A stretch of DNA of 64,000 nucleotides from Caenorhabditis elegans (GCF_000002985.6 NC_003284.9:15624001-15688000); one strand, 5' to 3'. Counted from the first letter of the stretch, positions 12,245-23,747 are shown. The notes: generated from the letters alone by a model not told the origin. Made by a program: numbers and translations.

Positions 12245-12725
12245 GACGGAAAGTCAATTTTTCCCAAACTACAGTAATCCTATAGTACTCCTACAGTACT
12301 CCTACAGTACTACTACAGCACCCCGACCATATTCCACTACTAACCGAAAAACCTATATCTCTTCAAAAGACAAAAACACAATTTTTCCTAAACTACAGTA
12401 ATCCTACAGTACTCCTACAGTACCTCTACAGTACTACTACAGTACCCCGACCATATCCCACTACTAACTCCAAACCTATATCTCTTCAAAAGACAAAAAT
12501 TCAATTTTTCCTAAACTACAGTAATCCTACAGTACTCCTACAGTACCTCTACAGCACTACTACAGTACCCCGACCATATCCCACTACTAACCCCAAACCT
12601 ACATCTCTTCAAAAGACAAAAACACAATTTTTCCCAAACTATAGCAATCCTACCGTACTCCTACAGTACTCCTACAGTACTACTACAGTACCCCGACCAT
12701 ATTCCACTACTAACCCCAAACTAAT
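12245..12725. repeat. 120-bp tandem repeat, four copies
   Basis: Each unit contains AAACTACAGTAATCCTACAG, then several CTCCTACAGTA words, CCCCGACCATAT, CCACTACTAAC and TATCTCTTCAAAAGACAAAA. Units start near 12265, 12388, 12508 and 12628. The CTACAGTA words also occur in other Caenorhabditis repeats. Confidence 0.85.
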
Positions 12726-13344
12726 ATCCCTCCAACAGCCGAAAACGCCTTGCCTTTGTAAGCTATGACGTCACTTCTTAACAAACGGACACTATTTTTT
12801 TATATATAGGTAATGATATGTAAAAAAACGGGAAAAAATTCAAAAAGGCACAGTTTTAAGTGTTTATGTATTATAAAAAAATCCCTCTAAACATTTTCGG
12901 CAAATCTGATATCCGGCAAACTGCAAATCGGCAAACCGGCAATTTGCCGGAATTGAAAATTTCCGGCAATTCGGCAAACCGGCAAAAGAGTTCAACTCTT
13001 TTACACCGTCAAATTTTTTAACGAATTTTTTTCCCAACAAAAATTTCTTGAACGGCTGAAATTGAATTTCCAGGTTCAAAAATGTACTCGTAATATTTAA
13101 AATGAAAATTCTGCCAAAGATCCAATTTTTTTTTGGAATTTTCGCCACTGTATATATTTATTAAAAATGAATTCGACACAAAAAAACTCTCTAGAACGGT
13201 TGAAATTAAATTTCCAGGTCCAAAAATGTACCAGTAACATTTAAAAAAATTTAAACTCTTAGTTCAACTCTCCTACACCGTTTTCCCGATTAGCCGAACT
13301 TGTCGACAAGTCAATTTGCCGAACGGCAACTGCCGCCCACCCCT

Positions 13345-14416
13345 TTTCCTATCATAAAACACGTGAGAGTTTATTAAAAAAATAATGCATGTAATTTCTC
13401 GCAAGCCTATGTTAATGTCGGTTACTGAAATGTTTTTAAAATCTATGTTGCTGAAGCGGTATTAAACTTCACTTCAATTTTGACATTAATTGAACAAATG
13501 GGAAAATGAGAATAATAAAGCACACTAGTAATTTTAGTAATTTCCAGCTGGATGAAAATAAGATATGACAGCTGGAATAATACGTAATTTTAATGAACTA
13601 TGAATAATGTATTTGACACATCAAAAATAATATTTTAATTGCATTTTTGCGTTGCATTTTATTCTTTTATACCATGAACACATGAACATGCAAATCGGAG
13701 TGATTCAACACGTTTATAGACTAGTCACTCATGCGTGGGTTGTACTTATGATACACTGAAAGTGAGAAAACTGGGAAAATGTAGTGTGAGAGAAAATCGG
13801 TTTCTTTCTACGATAATAATAATCATAATAATTATATACGACAAGATAGAGAAGCTCAGTGCCAATTTTTTCCATCTCATTCACACGCAGCAGCAGTCTA
13901 CTGAATATTCAAGTGTAAATGCGATGGAAGGAAACGTTGAATATTTTGACGACTAACGCTGAAAAAAAAAACTATACGGATGTCGTGAGTTAATCGAGTT
14001 TTCACGTCAGGTGAACAAAATGTCGCAAAACAGAAAATGTGGGAAGAAAATTGGAGGGGGGGGGGGGAACACAGGGGAAGTTCTGCAAAAAAGGATTTAC
14101 ATGAAATCCAACGCACAAAATCCGATCGAGATTATAAGTAGACAGGTGGTAAATAAAATATAATGATTCATGGTTTGCGTGGGCTTTTTCTCCTCAATTT
14201 TTTTTTTATATTGTAGAAAGGTTTGAATAGAGAAAGGTAGGGGGAAAACGTCAATTTAAAAACGAGGAGTATACATAAAAGTGCAAAATGATATTTTATT
14301 AAAATTAAATACTTTAAAAGTTTTAATCAAAGTTTGCTACATTTCCTTTTTTAGGAAAAATTACACTTGTTGAGTAACTTTTAGCTTTGCTTTAGTTTTT
14401 TTTTCAAAAAAAAAAG
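13345..14416. other. Intergenic DNA with no gene recognised
   Basis: AT-rich, with an (ATA)-type simple tract near 13815-13840 and a 12-G run at 14056-14067. No exon-like frame with splice sites was found. Confidence 0.4.
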
Positions 14417-14848
14417 TTTAAAGGTGTAATATAGCCAGTGGGGATTTTGTCTAAATAGACATAGTAATCCAAAACGACCAAATATCATAATAAAACTCTC
14501 TAAAAAATTACAGATTTTTCATAATTTCCGGTCAAAGTTTTGACAAATTGACAAAATTATGAAAAATATGAGTTTTTAAGAAAATCCAAAGCAAGGTCGC
14601 ATGTTCCGACCCCTACAATGTTTTAATACAAATAATTAAAAACCAAGGTAAAAAATGTAGGAAAAACTTTTTTTTGGTCGACTTCCAAAGTTATGAGTGG
14701 CAAAAACTGAATAATTGGCACTTTTTGACAGCAAAAAAAAAATTTTTCAAAAAAGTTTAGAAAAGTTTTATTATGCAGTTCTGTCATTGTGGAACCATTA
14801 GAGTAGTTTTTAACACTTCCCCTGTAGGCGCTGCTCCACCTCTAAGTT
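14417..14848. repeat. Palindromic element, family A, copy 2
   Basis: The ends are TTTAAAGGTGTAATATAGCC and GGCGCTGCTCCACCTCTAA, both diverged from copy 1. Shared internal blocks include AACGACCAAATATCATAATA and GTCGCATGTTCCGACCCCTA. Confidence 0.75.
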
Positions 14849-17407
14849 TAACGTGGCGGGGGCGAAGCTTAGTTTTCTACAAAAAAGGCTACTTTTCAAT
14901 GTCATTGAGAGTTCGAAAATTAGTCTCTCAGCCATAGTCCTGCGATCTGTATTAGTCTTGCACCCCTACGGGTCAATTGAAAATTAGTCTTGCATGCAAG
15001 ACTAATAGAGGAAATCTGTTCCGAGACGGCACAGGTCAATCGTACGAAAACATCTGGTTCCTCCCCAGACGATATCAAATATATTACTATCTGTAATTGA
15101 AATGTAGTTGTTGTGTCCGTGAGAAAGACTTCGAGTTCAGTGGAATCACGATTTATTAGTGTAGTTAAATCGAGAATAAATAACTAACAACAAAACAAGT
15201 TCAGTTCTATTCACACGTGTTGATGCCCTCTTGATAACCTTCGCTCACGTCAATATACTTCTTTCTGAAGTGTTACATCATCGCACAACAGTAGTTCATT
15301 ACATAGTGAATCGACCGGGATCGGAAAACGAACTGGAAACTTCGGAGAAAATATGTCAGTTTTGGAGAATGAGATGATGGAGCTGGAAATTGTAAAATTG
15401 AAAGTTGTAGAATGGTCAAGAGAGAACTGATTGATATTTCGTGTTATATTCCAGTTTTTTAGAACACCAGTATGGAAATAAATACCTCTTTTATATTAAA
15501 TAAATAAAAACATATGTACTTTCTTTTATTTTACGTCAAAATTTCGAAAACTCCAAACTACAAAAAACTCAACAAAGCAACCGACACTTTGTAGGACAGG
15601 GAATCTTTTGCACTCAAAAATTGATTTAAGAACGATAATTTATATCACAAAACGTTGTTTTGAAACAGTTGAAAACTCGCCTTGCCGAGAAACTCAAATT
15701 CCGATTTCGCGTGCTCATTCGAAATCTCATGCCTCGCGAAAAAACATTTTTCTTCGCGAGGGGCGATGGGGGAACAGGAGAGCCTGTGCCGTAGGTGCCC
15801 TGAACCGGCGAACTCATGGAATCGAATGAAAAGAAAACGAAGATGGGAAGGCTATTTCGCAAAGGAAAAAAATTACCATTGACACAATACAATTTTAAAG
15901 TTTAGATTAAAAATTCTGAAAACGGAAAAAAAAAAACGAAATGTCTTTTTGCAATGTGGCCCGGAAATGACTCAACTCGGCCAACGCATATTATCACCTA
16001 GGTTCATAATTTTGAGACTTTTGGCTCCAGAAATACAGTTTGAATGAGTGTGCGCCTTCAAAGATACTTTCATATTACGGAAACCCAAAGTTCTGAGAAT
16101 GTGTATTACACTACGCATTTGACGCGCCAAATATCTAGTAGCGAAAACTACAGTAATTCTTTAAATGACAACTGTAGCGTTTGTTTCGATTTACGGGCTT
16201 GAATATTGAAATGAATTTATTTTCGAATAGTGACAACGATATTTCATTTTCCTTCGTTTATTCTTTTTTTTTTAGTTTTTGCTCGATTTTCATTCATTTT
16301 GAAAATCGAGCTCGTAAATCGACACATTTTTTTCAAACAAATTAGCATTAAAAATATTGTTATCAATTTATTGGAAAATTTAGCTGTTCTAATAGAATAA
16401 TTTTGCATTTTTTGAAAAATACTTAATACAAAGATTAATTGCAGCATGATTGTTTTTTTTTTCATTGTTTTTTTTCATAAAAATCAGTTTTTTTTCATAA
16501 AACTGTTCAGCGTAATCAAAAATACCAGAAAATACTTAACAAGGTATGCTAGCTTGTGGGGGAAGTTATTTTTAAAAATTGCAAAATTTAACCAAAAGCC
16601 AGAGAGTAAAAAAAATTATCAAGTTGAGTGGTCTCCAAAAAATGGGTAATTTTTTTCAAAGTTATAGTGTATCGAAAATTAGTCTTGCAGCCTCTAATTG
16701 TCTTGTGGTCTCTAATTGTATTGCAGCCTTACGGACCAATCGAAAATTTGTCTTGACTTATAGATGTAATACGGTATATATAAATTATATTTCCAAATTC
16801 TTCCAAACAAATATTTGAAAGAGTGTCCTTCTACAGCTGAACACTTTTCCTTTCCGTGACCTTTTCTGTTTTCTATCCTTTTCCTCCAAACAAAAAAAAC
16901 CATTTCTTATTTTATGTAAGAACAATTTATTGTTTTGTCTGCTAAGGACTCATAAACATCACGATTGGAATAATAAATGGTGAGGGACAGTGGTGTCAAA
17001 TGCCACATACTGATATTGAATCATACTCCAAATCATTCATAATGTTTATGCCTCGGGTGTAAATTGAGTGCACTGTCGTCTTCTTTCAGTTTGTTGTAAC
17101 ATTTATTGTGCTCACACACTTTTTTTCATACAAAAATGTTAAAAGCTTCCACTATGCTCAATGTTGTGATTTTTCCGATTTTTTCATGTTTTCACATTTC
17201 AAATCAGAGATAAAGCATTTTGTGGTTACTCGTGATACCGACTTAACGAGAGATTATGTGTGCAAGTCTCCGCTTGCGTTGAAATAATTATCCGGTGTGT
17301 CCTTATGCGAAATTTCTATCATAGGTATTGAGTTCAGTCAAAATATACCAACCACTATTTTTGACCACTGAAACAGCTGTTGAATTTGATCTCTAACATT
17401 AATACAT
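14849..17407. other. Upstream region of the first small gene, no coding exon seen
   Basis: It contains repeated ATTAGTCTTGCA-type words near 14925-15010 and again near 16675-16750. There is a hairpin CTCGCGAA/TTCGCGAG at about 15733-15762. A dispersed-repeat fragment at about 16110-16200 contains TTTGACGCGCCAAATATC and CTACAGTAATTCTTTAAATG. The stretch 15090-15330 has an LTR-like look, noted among the findings. Confidence 0.4.
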
Positions 17408-17415
17408 TTTTCCAG
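17408..17415 (+). promoter_or_regulatory. Splice or trans-splice acceptor before the first small gene
   Basis: TTTTCCAG lies eight bases before the ATG at 17423. Such a short leader right after a strong acceptor fits a spliced-leader site, or an upstream non-coding exon. Confidence 0.5.
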
Positions 17416-17422
17416 CTCTAAA

Positions 17423-18634
17423 ATGAATGTCAACTTCGGTGGATACTCTCCAATTCGCACTAGCATGGGTATTTGGGTGGTCGCGATGCTTGTCGAGCAC
17501 GGTAAAATAAAAGGCATCAAATTTTGGTTTATATCTGTTTTTTGGCAGATTTGATCACTCGAGTTCCGCGGAGCTTCCCAACAGTTGACGAGGCAGATTT
17601 TGTGTCCTACATGCTGCGCAAGAGTAACTTTGTGAGTTTTCTGAAGTTGTTATGGAAAAGGTTTTTTCGCTTCAAATTTCAAAATTCACATAATCAGAAA
17701 AAGTTAAATCTGGAAAAAAACGTTGTGCAAGGTTATAATGCTGATTAAACTCTTGCGATCGGCTATTTGTGGTATAAAAATTGTTATGACGAAACGAAAA
17801 AATAACAAGAAATCGATGGAAATTGCGTTTACGAAAAGTATATTTAAAATGTTGAATTGACCAAAAATTATGCCGAAACTTTTCTGAACTGTATATGTCA
17901 GAACGACAGAGTAATTCTGAAAAGTTGGAACAGTAGAGTACTTTTTTGAAACATAATGTTTTGAAAAAAAAATTGTTTAATCGGCTAATTTATTTTAGGA
18001 TGCCAACCAAGGTTTTGCGGCAAATTTCGAAATTTGCCAAGCTTAACAAATTCGGCAGAATCGAAAAAATTGCTGTGCATAACAAACTCTGAAAATTTTG
18101 ATTTTTTTTTGGAGCTTCAAAACTACTGAATTTTTAACACACATCTGGTTTCTGAATAAGTTCCATGTAATGTGTTTGTTTAAACACCAAAATAACTCAA
18201 TTTAGTGTTATTTTACTAAATTTTTGGGGACAAAATCAATAGTTTTGGCCAAAATTGTATTGTCAAAATTTTTGATGTGTGTGACAAATCTCGATATTTG
18301 CCGAGCTCGAGAAATTGGACAAATCTACTTTTTGTAAGTTGTAGTCCTTGGCAAATTCGGCAAACTGCAAATTCAGTAAATTCGGCAAATTTGCCGCAAA
18401 CCCCTGATGCCGACTGCACACAAAAACTGAGCACAAAAAGTGATCAAAAAACTTTTTTTTCAATGAAAAAAATTACATACATTTAAGGAATTGATGCTTG
18501 CTAATAACGCCGGTTGCATCCGCCGCTTCGGCTCCAAGAACCTGAACAACGTCATCACTGGACAAGACTTCTTTACCAAAATGAAAGAATTCGTCCGCAA
18601 AAACGCGTACAAAGAAGGGTACATTCCAATTTGA
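17423..18634 (+). CDS. Unrecognised 102-residue protein, member 1 of a tandem pair
   Basis: Three exons, 17423-17501, 17549-17631 and 18488-18634 (TGA), join in phases 1 and 0 to give 102 residues. There is no signal peptide or membrane segment. The N-terminus reads MNVNFGGYSPIRTSMGIWVV, exon 2 has VPRSFPTVDEADFVSYML, and the C-terminal exon is basic (GCIRRFGSKNLNN, FVRKNAYKEGYIPI). I do not recognise the family. The next gene has introns at equivalent places (phase 1 after E-H or L-H, phase 0 after a Phe) and a similar D-F-F-x-x-x-x-x-x-x-x-R stretch, so the two look like diverged paralogues. The last acceptor (CATTTAAG) is unusual, but it gives an open exon with good codon use. The first intron is 47 bases and the second 856 bases. 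Confidence 0.7.
17998..18412. repeat. Inverted-repeat element rich in GGCAAATTTGCC, in intron 2
   Basis: The left end reads AAGGTTTTGCGGCAAATTTC and the right end GGCAAATTTGCCGCAAACCC. They are imperfect inverted repeats about 400 bases apart. The word resembles the sub-terminal zones of the composite element at 10851-13344. Confidence 0.7.
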
Positions 18635-18919
18635 ATGCTTATCCAAACGGAAAGCATGAAGATTTTGGTACTCATCGACCTTTTTTTTATTGATATTCCG
18701 CCCTCATTTTCAGACCTTGAATTCCTTCAGCATGACTTGTTTTTAGTATTACTTAACTGAATTCCCATTGCTCCAATGTTGAGCATTTCTCTCATATCCA
18801 CATTGTCTGGTTTCTAATATTCATAATAGTCTGAAAATAAAATTTTTGTTGTTATGAGTTTCTCTAATTATTTTCCAAATATTATATCTATATGAAATAT
18901 ACGTAGTTTTTTCTTCCAG
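18635..18919 (+). promoter_or_regulatory. Intercistronic region with operon-like spacing
   Basis: A polyadenylation signal AATAAA sits at 18836-18841, followed 78 bases later by a strong acceptor TTTTTTCTTCCAG ending at 18919. A U-rich stretch lies between. In C. elegans operons the downstream acceptor receives SL2 about 100 bases after the upstream 3' end, and this spacing fits. Confidence 0.5.
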
Positions 18920-18937
18920 AAATCGAGCTTTTCAACA

Positions 18938-20336
18938 ATGGATTATCGCTCCCCAACTGTATCCGACATCCACTACGTTTTGGAACTTCATGGTACTGTT
19001 TTTTAACGTTCAATAAAATAAAACTAATTTTTAGGCTGCTCGAAAACTGTTATGATCAAGGCAGCTCGATCGATTGCAACTGTGGAGATGTTCGTTGAGG
19101 CGAAGACCTTTGTAAGTTCTGAAATATCAGGATTATATGTCCTATAAAAATATGATGTTTTTTTTTGGGGTCGCGATTCTAAAAACGATTAGCCGATTAA
19201 CTGAACTTTTGTTTTTGAAGGAAAAAACTATTTTAAAAATATGCCACCAAATGACTGGCGGCCAATGTGAAAGGTTATAGCAGGCGATCATCGGGCGACA
19301 ACGAGCGAGTAGCACACAAGGCTAGTTCAATAAGGTCATCCCTGCCAGGTCTATGCGGCAACCGGCAACAAATTTGCCGGTTGCCGGTTGCCGAAATTTT
19401 TCGGGTTCGGCAACTTCGGCAATTGCCGAACTTTTTTTCGGCAACTTCCGCAACTGCCGATATCAATGTCAAACATTTTAAAGCTCAGAAAAAAGCATTC
19501 AGAGAGCCTGAAAAATGCTATAATTTCACTGTAAACAAAAAAAAACGACCATACTTTACCAAAACGCTCAAAAATATAATCTCAACAAAAAAATTTGAAA
19601 CCTGGTTGACGGTTGCCGAAAAATTGCCGGTTGCCGAAATTTTTCGGGTTCGGCAACTTCGGCAATTGCCGGTTGCCGAAAATCTCGGTTGCCGCACAGC
19701 CCCCAACCCGCAACTCGCCCGTGTGGAGTCGCAACCAACCCTAACAAATTTAGTTAGGACTGAAAAATCCTTATCTTGACAATAACTTCATGCTTCCAAA
19801 TGGTTACTCACTATCAGATTTTAAGTTTTCAATTCAAATAGAAATCAATATCATTTTTTTTTATATGTCAAATTTCGTCATAAAAATTTTAGGTCACTAT
19901 ATTTTTCATTTTCACGCGTATTAGCACAACATGAACTTTATGGTAATTAGAGTGCAGAAAACATCAGGCAGTGCTCATAGATCATATTTGAATCTCACTC
20001 TGATATTCAAAAAAAAAGTTCACTGATCGCAAATATGTTTTCATGCTACATGTATGCAATATGCTCATTTTTGACATACATAATTATGTCTGGACAAATC
20101 CCAAAATCCATTTAAACTATTTCCAGGGTCGAGTCGCTGTGATATTCAAGAGGGAGTATCAGTTTTTCGAAAACCACGTCCTTCGTGATGAGCTGCTCTT
20201 CATCGACTTTTTCAACGGACTGCTCGACCGTCTTCAAATCCGAACCCACAAACCGGTAATAAATTTGGAAAAACATTTTAATCCTAACTTTATTTCACAG
20301 GTCGAGGGATTCGCCGTCTTGGACATGAGCGTTTGA
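18938..20336 (+). CDS. Unrecognised 98-residue protein, member 2 of a tandem pair
   Basis: Four exons, 18938-18992, 19035-19111, 20127-20255 and 20301-20336 (TGA), join in frame to give 98 residues. It begins MDYRSPTVSDIHYVLELHG. Exon 2 ends ARSIATVEMFVEAKTF, and exon 3 has the aromatic and acidic stretch EYQFFENHVLRDELLFIDFF. The short last exon ends AVLDMSV. No signal peptide or membrane segment is present. Intron 1 (phase 1) and intron 2 (phase 0) match the positions in the upstream gene. It probably shares a transcript with that gene. The extra last intron and different C-terminus show that the two have diverged. AATAAA lies only 11 bases after the stop (20348-20353). Function unknown. 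Confidence 0.75.
19345..19712. repeat. Repeat rich in GGCAACTTCGGCAATTGCC, in intron 3
   Basis: The block GCCGGTTGCCGAAATTTTTC followed by GGGTTCGGCAACTTCGGCAA occurs twice (about 19376-19425 and 19626-19675), with an inverted-complement character throughout. It makes open frames with similar peptides on both strands, which are not coding. Confidence 0.75.
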
Positions 20337-20347
20337 TTATTTTCTCA

Positions 20348-20353
20348 AATAAA
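20348..20353 (+). terminator. Polyadenylation signal of the second small gene
   Basis: AATAAA lies 11 bases after the TGA at 20336. Such short 3' UTRs are common in nematodes. Confidence 0.7.
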
Positions 20354-20820
20354 GCTTACGATATTCATGCAAATTTATTTTTGATTTGTTCTATACTTTT
20401 CTGTAAAGCTCCTGTGAAATAAACATATTTTGAAATTCTGAAAATTTTGAAAAAAAATTAACTAACATCTCTTCGTTTTTGGTCACACTTTTACAGCGGT
20501 AAGAAATTAACAAAAAATGTACTTTAGTCAACAAAGTAACGTAAGATAAACGACCAAAATATGCATTCAGTTTACGAATGTACGTTTTAAAACATTTCCT
20601 ACAAAATGAAAATATTAAAAAAAGATTCTGAAGTTAAAAAATTTTTGTAATTTTTTCAGTACGAGTACATGAAATGCCAAAGTTTCAGAAAAACGCTTAT
20701 ATCTCGGGCAATATTGCGAATTAAGGTAACCCAATTCACGAATTAAAAGTTCATAAATTTTTTAGCTTCAGAATATTTTTTTAGTATTCTTATATTGTAC
20801 ATTGCCTTTTTGATATTTTG
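20354..20820. other. Short spacer with no feature recognised
   Basis: AT-rich sequence between the second small gene and the duplicated sulfotransferase exon. No exon or known repeat was seen. Confidence 0.4.
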
Positions 20821-21338
20821 AATATTTTGCATTTAGTGAGGCAGAAAAGAAAGATTACCGGTGCTATGGTTGCAACAAAGATATGGTATGTGTTTTGAAA
20901 GAACAATATGAGAGGTTCAAGTTGATTGCGGAGGGAAGACTACTTAGTTTTTCTTACGAGGATCGGCATTTTGCTCCCATGTCTTGGTAAGTTAACTTTG
21001 AGACTTTAAAGCTGGTGTAGTCGAGTTTTTATTGTTTTGTTAGATTCGAAATAGCCTGAAAACTTCTCAAAAAAAGTTATGACGGCTCAAAAAATGACCT
21101 AAAATTAGTTGAAGTTTGAAATTTGACCGACTTATCACAGCGGCTGGAAACATTTTTTTTTTGAAATCATGGTCAAATTTTGAGTGTACAATGTAATTTT
21201 CTCGCGTTTTCAACTTCTTTAGGTATTTTAAAGTCGATGGGCGGCGAGTTTTTTAACTTTTTTAAAACCAAATCTCGCCGTCCTTCCACTTTAAAATACC
21301 TAAATGAAGTTGAAAACTTAAGATAATTACATTGTGTA
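20821..21338 (+). pseudogene. Inverted copy of one sulfotransferase exon and adjacent intron
   Basis: This 518-base stretch is almost identical to the reverse complement of 25025-25543. It carries the sulfotransferase exon at 20837-20986 with its TTTAG acceptor and GTAAGT donor intact, followed by the family B repeat of the next intron. Within the exon I saw two base differences, both silent: TGGTTGCAAC against TGGCTGCAAT. The intron just before differs by one base. No flanking sulfotransferase exon is present on this strand, so the copy is a gene fragment. The low divergence implies a recent duplication. Confidence 0.85.
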
Positions 21339-21475
21339 AACTCCTTTTTGTTCCTATTTCTTTTTTGCCTTTTTTTTTCTTTTTTTTTTCTTTTTTGTTT
21401 AAAGCTACTAAATAATACTAAATATATTAACACTTTTCTTTTTTTTAAAGTTTTTTTTATTTTGTAGTCGAATTT

Positions 21476-21603
21476 TAGTAAGTTTACCCTTGTTGGAGCA
21501 ATTGCCAAAACTCAAATTATTCAAGAAGAACTTTGGAAAAATTGGCAATGTGCCAAAATTTTGGAAAATGCTCCAACAATGGTAAACTCACTAAGTTCGA
21601 CTA
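21476..21603. repeat. 128-bp hairpin element
   Basis: The left arm GTCGAATTTTAGTAAGTTTA followed by CCCTTGTTGGAGCA pairs with the right arm TGCTCCAACAATGGTAAACT followed by CACTAAGTTCGAC. It would fold into a near-complete hairpin. Confidence 0.7.
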
Positions 21604-22570
21604 AAAAATGAACAAATCCAAAAAAATGTATTCGAAAATTATGAAACATTTACAAAGCATTTTTTTAAATAAAACTCTTGAAAAATATTATTTAACATAA
21701 TATAATAAAAAAAGTTTATAAAAAAAGTTTGGAAGCTTCGAAATGTGAATAAAAATGACCGAGGGTAAGTATTTTGTAAAATAAAATTAAATCAGTTTTG
21801 GAACAAAAAAATCGAAGTCACCATGAACGGTTAATAAAGATTGTTTTTCGCGTCTGTGTCTCTAGCAGTCGTCTGTGTCTCTGTGTCTAGTCGTCTGTGT
21901 CTCTGTCTCTCTCTCTATCACTGCGCATTGCGGACACACCGCGTCTCCTTCGTGTGAGTGTGTCGTTGCTCTATGCAGAGAAAAACAAAAAAAAACAAAA
22001 AACACCAATCTCAAAAACGATTTATGAAAAACTTTGTTGTATCAAGGGTAATCTTAATATATAATCAAAATAATAAATCACTCAATGTATCTCATTTAAA
22101 AATCACCAATAAGCTAAATCGAGCCCACTTGCGCGCCACGGCCGTGTGGATTTTTGAGTGTCTTGAGTTCTGTTCGGCTGTAGGTGGTGATAGATTTCAA
22201 GTTTTATATGTCGTTATGTTTGATTTTTTCTAACCAATGAAATGTGTATATTCACTTGTCTTGCTCGCTGTCCAAAAAAAAAGTTACAGTGCCCTAAAGT
22301 GGTCGCCATAATTATGAACCACCCTGTAAAATTTTCAATTATTGGGACGCGCCCGCCGGACACTGCAATAACAGAAAAAAAAAGTAAAATAATTTAATCA
22401 CATTTTGAAAATCAAGTGAAAAGTCTGATAATCACAGCATTGCTAGGGTAATGTCTAAATATACATTAAAAAAACTAATTTAATTTGAATAGGTACCCGT
22501 GAATTAACTAACGATTATGGAATGTAAATAAGAATAAAATTAAGACAAAATGATAATTGCGGTTCATAGC
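21604..22570. other. Spacer with simple sequence, no gene recognised
   Basis: It contains a GTCTCTGTGTCTAGTC-type simple region at 21850-21920 and short GC-richer patches near 22120-22150 and 22345-22365. It may include the 3' UTR of the minus-strand gene that ends at 22571. No canonical polyadenylation signal for that gene was found. Confidence 0.4.
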
Positions 22571-23357
22571 CTAATTTGAAGTACTTTCTTCTTCGACCAA
22601 CGGATCACCAGCATATTCCACTTGACGGAATGCAAGCTTCGCCTTCTGTAAATCATCGAGAAGTTTGTTCACCACCGCCGGAGCCACTTCCAGCTTTTTG
22701 TCCCAGTTTTGTGTGCTTAATGACATGTTGTAAGTGACTTTTGGAGCAGTGTCGAGAACACGAGTTGAGACCTGGAGATTGGAAAAAAAAACAGTGAATG
22801 CAAGTTTTTTTCAAAGCCATTATTTTGAAATATAAAGTTGGTTTTTCAAATTCTGATCAGTTATCCACAACTATTGACATTTAGAGTAGCGATGATAACT
22901 CTGACTTTGTAAATGTTCTCCATTAAACTTTTTTGAAGTGATAATTTGACGATCATGAGTAATGGTTTTTAATTTAAAATTTACTCACCTGAACATCCAT
23001 CCGAATAGCAGCTGACATAAAGGATCCTCGCTCAATGACGTTGTGCAGTCTTCGGAAAAACTCTTGAAGATTGACCAATGATTTTAATCCATTTTCCTCA
23101 AAATCCGTGGTTTCTAATGGATTTTTTTCGAGTGCAAGGCTCTGAAAGCAAATTTTTGGCAAAAGAAGCTTGCTGGATGGTCCTTACTGTGTTTTTGTGA
23201 GACATTATTTCTTCGATGAAGACCAAATGATGAGGAGCAGGAAATTGTCGGCCGAGACGATGGATTATGCCTTAAATTGTTTACTTATAATTAATTTTGT
23301 AAGAAAAAAAGTCTACTCACCCATTTCTGCACAAGTATACAGGACAGCAGACTCCAT
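22571..23357 (-). CDS. Small protein with COMM-domain-like C-terminus
   Basis: Four exons on the minus strand, 23357-23321, 23270-23188, 23141-22989 and 22771-22571 (TAG), join in phases 1, 0 and 0 to give 157 residues from the first in-frame ATG. The N-terminal half is helical (MGIIHRLGRQFPAPHHLVFI). The C-terminal 80 residues run as strands then a helix: AIRMDVQVSTRVLDTAPKV, then LEVAPAVVNKLLDDLQKAKL. The order and spacing resemble the COMM domain of COMMD2 and COMMD4, whose members form the Commander trafficking complex. The usual Trp-Arg at the start of that domain is Ile-Arg here. The exon also stays open upstream of the ATG to an acceptor at 23370 (E-S-K-V-M), so more 5' coding sequence may exist. 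The gene structure is firmer than the family name, which comes from remembered consensus. Confidence 0.65.
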
Positions 23358-23538
23358 CACTTTAGACTCCTATAAAAATAAGTAGAATTTGGTGGAAAAA
23401 GGAAACAATGGTTTGAACAAATAAAGATATAAATAAATAAACGCAACAATAAAAAAGGCGCAGTGTGCAAAACGGAGTGTCGTAGTTAACGAGTAGACTT
23501 TGGGTGGCAAGAAGAAGACGGGACACATGACAAAAAAA

Positions 23539-23747
23539 GGGTACTTGTGTATTATTTCCCCTCATTTTTAAAAATGAATTTTTAAATAAAAACGTGTGGA
23601 GTTTTTGTATTTTTATTATTGTTAGGAAATTACCACTGCTAAGCCTTAAGAGGGAAAATGGGCATCACGTTCTATTAAAATGGAATAAAAAAATAAAATG
23701 AAAGTTTAATTAATTTAAAAAATGAGGGGAAATAATACACAAGTACC
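23539..23747. repeat. Inverted-repeat element, family E, copy 1
   Basis: The ends GGTACTTGTGTATTATTTCC followed by CCTCA, and the exact complement, enclose about 160 bases with no coding capacity. Related copies lie at 30221-30425 and 55115-55294. It sits between the COMM-like gene and the sulfotransferase. Confidence 0.9.

Larger units (their letters stand above)
10851..13344. mobile_element. 2.5 kb composite element with terminal inverted repeats and internal satellites
   Basis: The ends are perfect 14-base inverted repeats: AGGGGTGGGCGGCA at 10851-10864 and TGCCGCCCACCCCT at 13331-13344. Inside each end lies a zone rich in CGGCAAATTTGCCG-type words (10880-10930 and 12895-12985). Further in is a short GC-rich hairpin (CGCGCCTACGGCGCG, about 11052-11066), followed by four successive tandem-repeat blocks listed separately. 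There is no transposase-like frame. The layout suggests one element that trapped another: the hairpin plus satellites resemble non-autonomous Helitrons of Caenorhabditis, while the outer ends resemble a cut-and-paste element. That classification is inference. Confidence 0.65.

Noticed and set aside
20837-20986. A second sulfotransferase gene on the plus strand
   Set aside because: Only one exon is present, with no neighbours before or after. It is a duplicated fragment.
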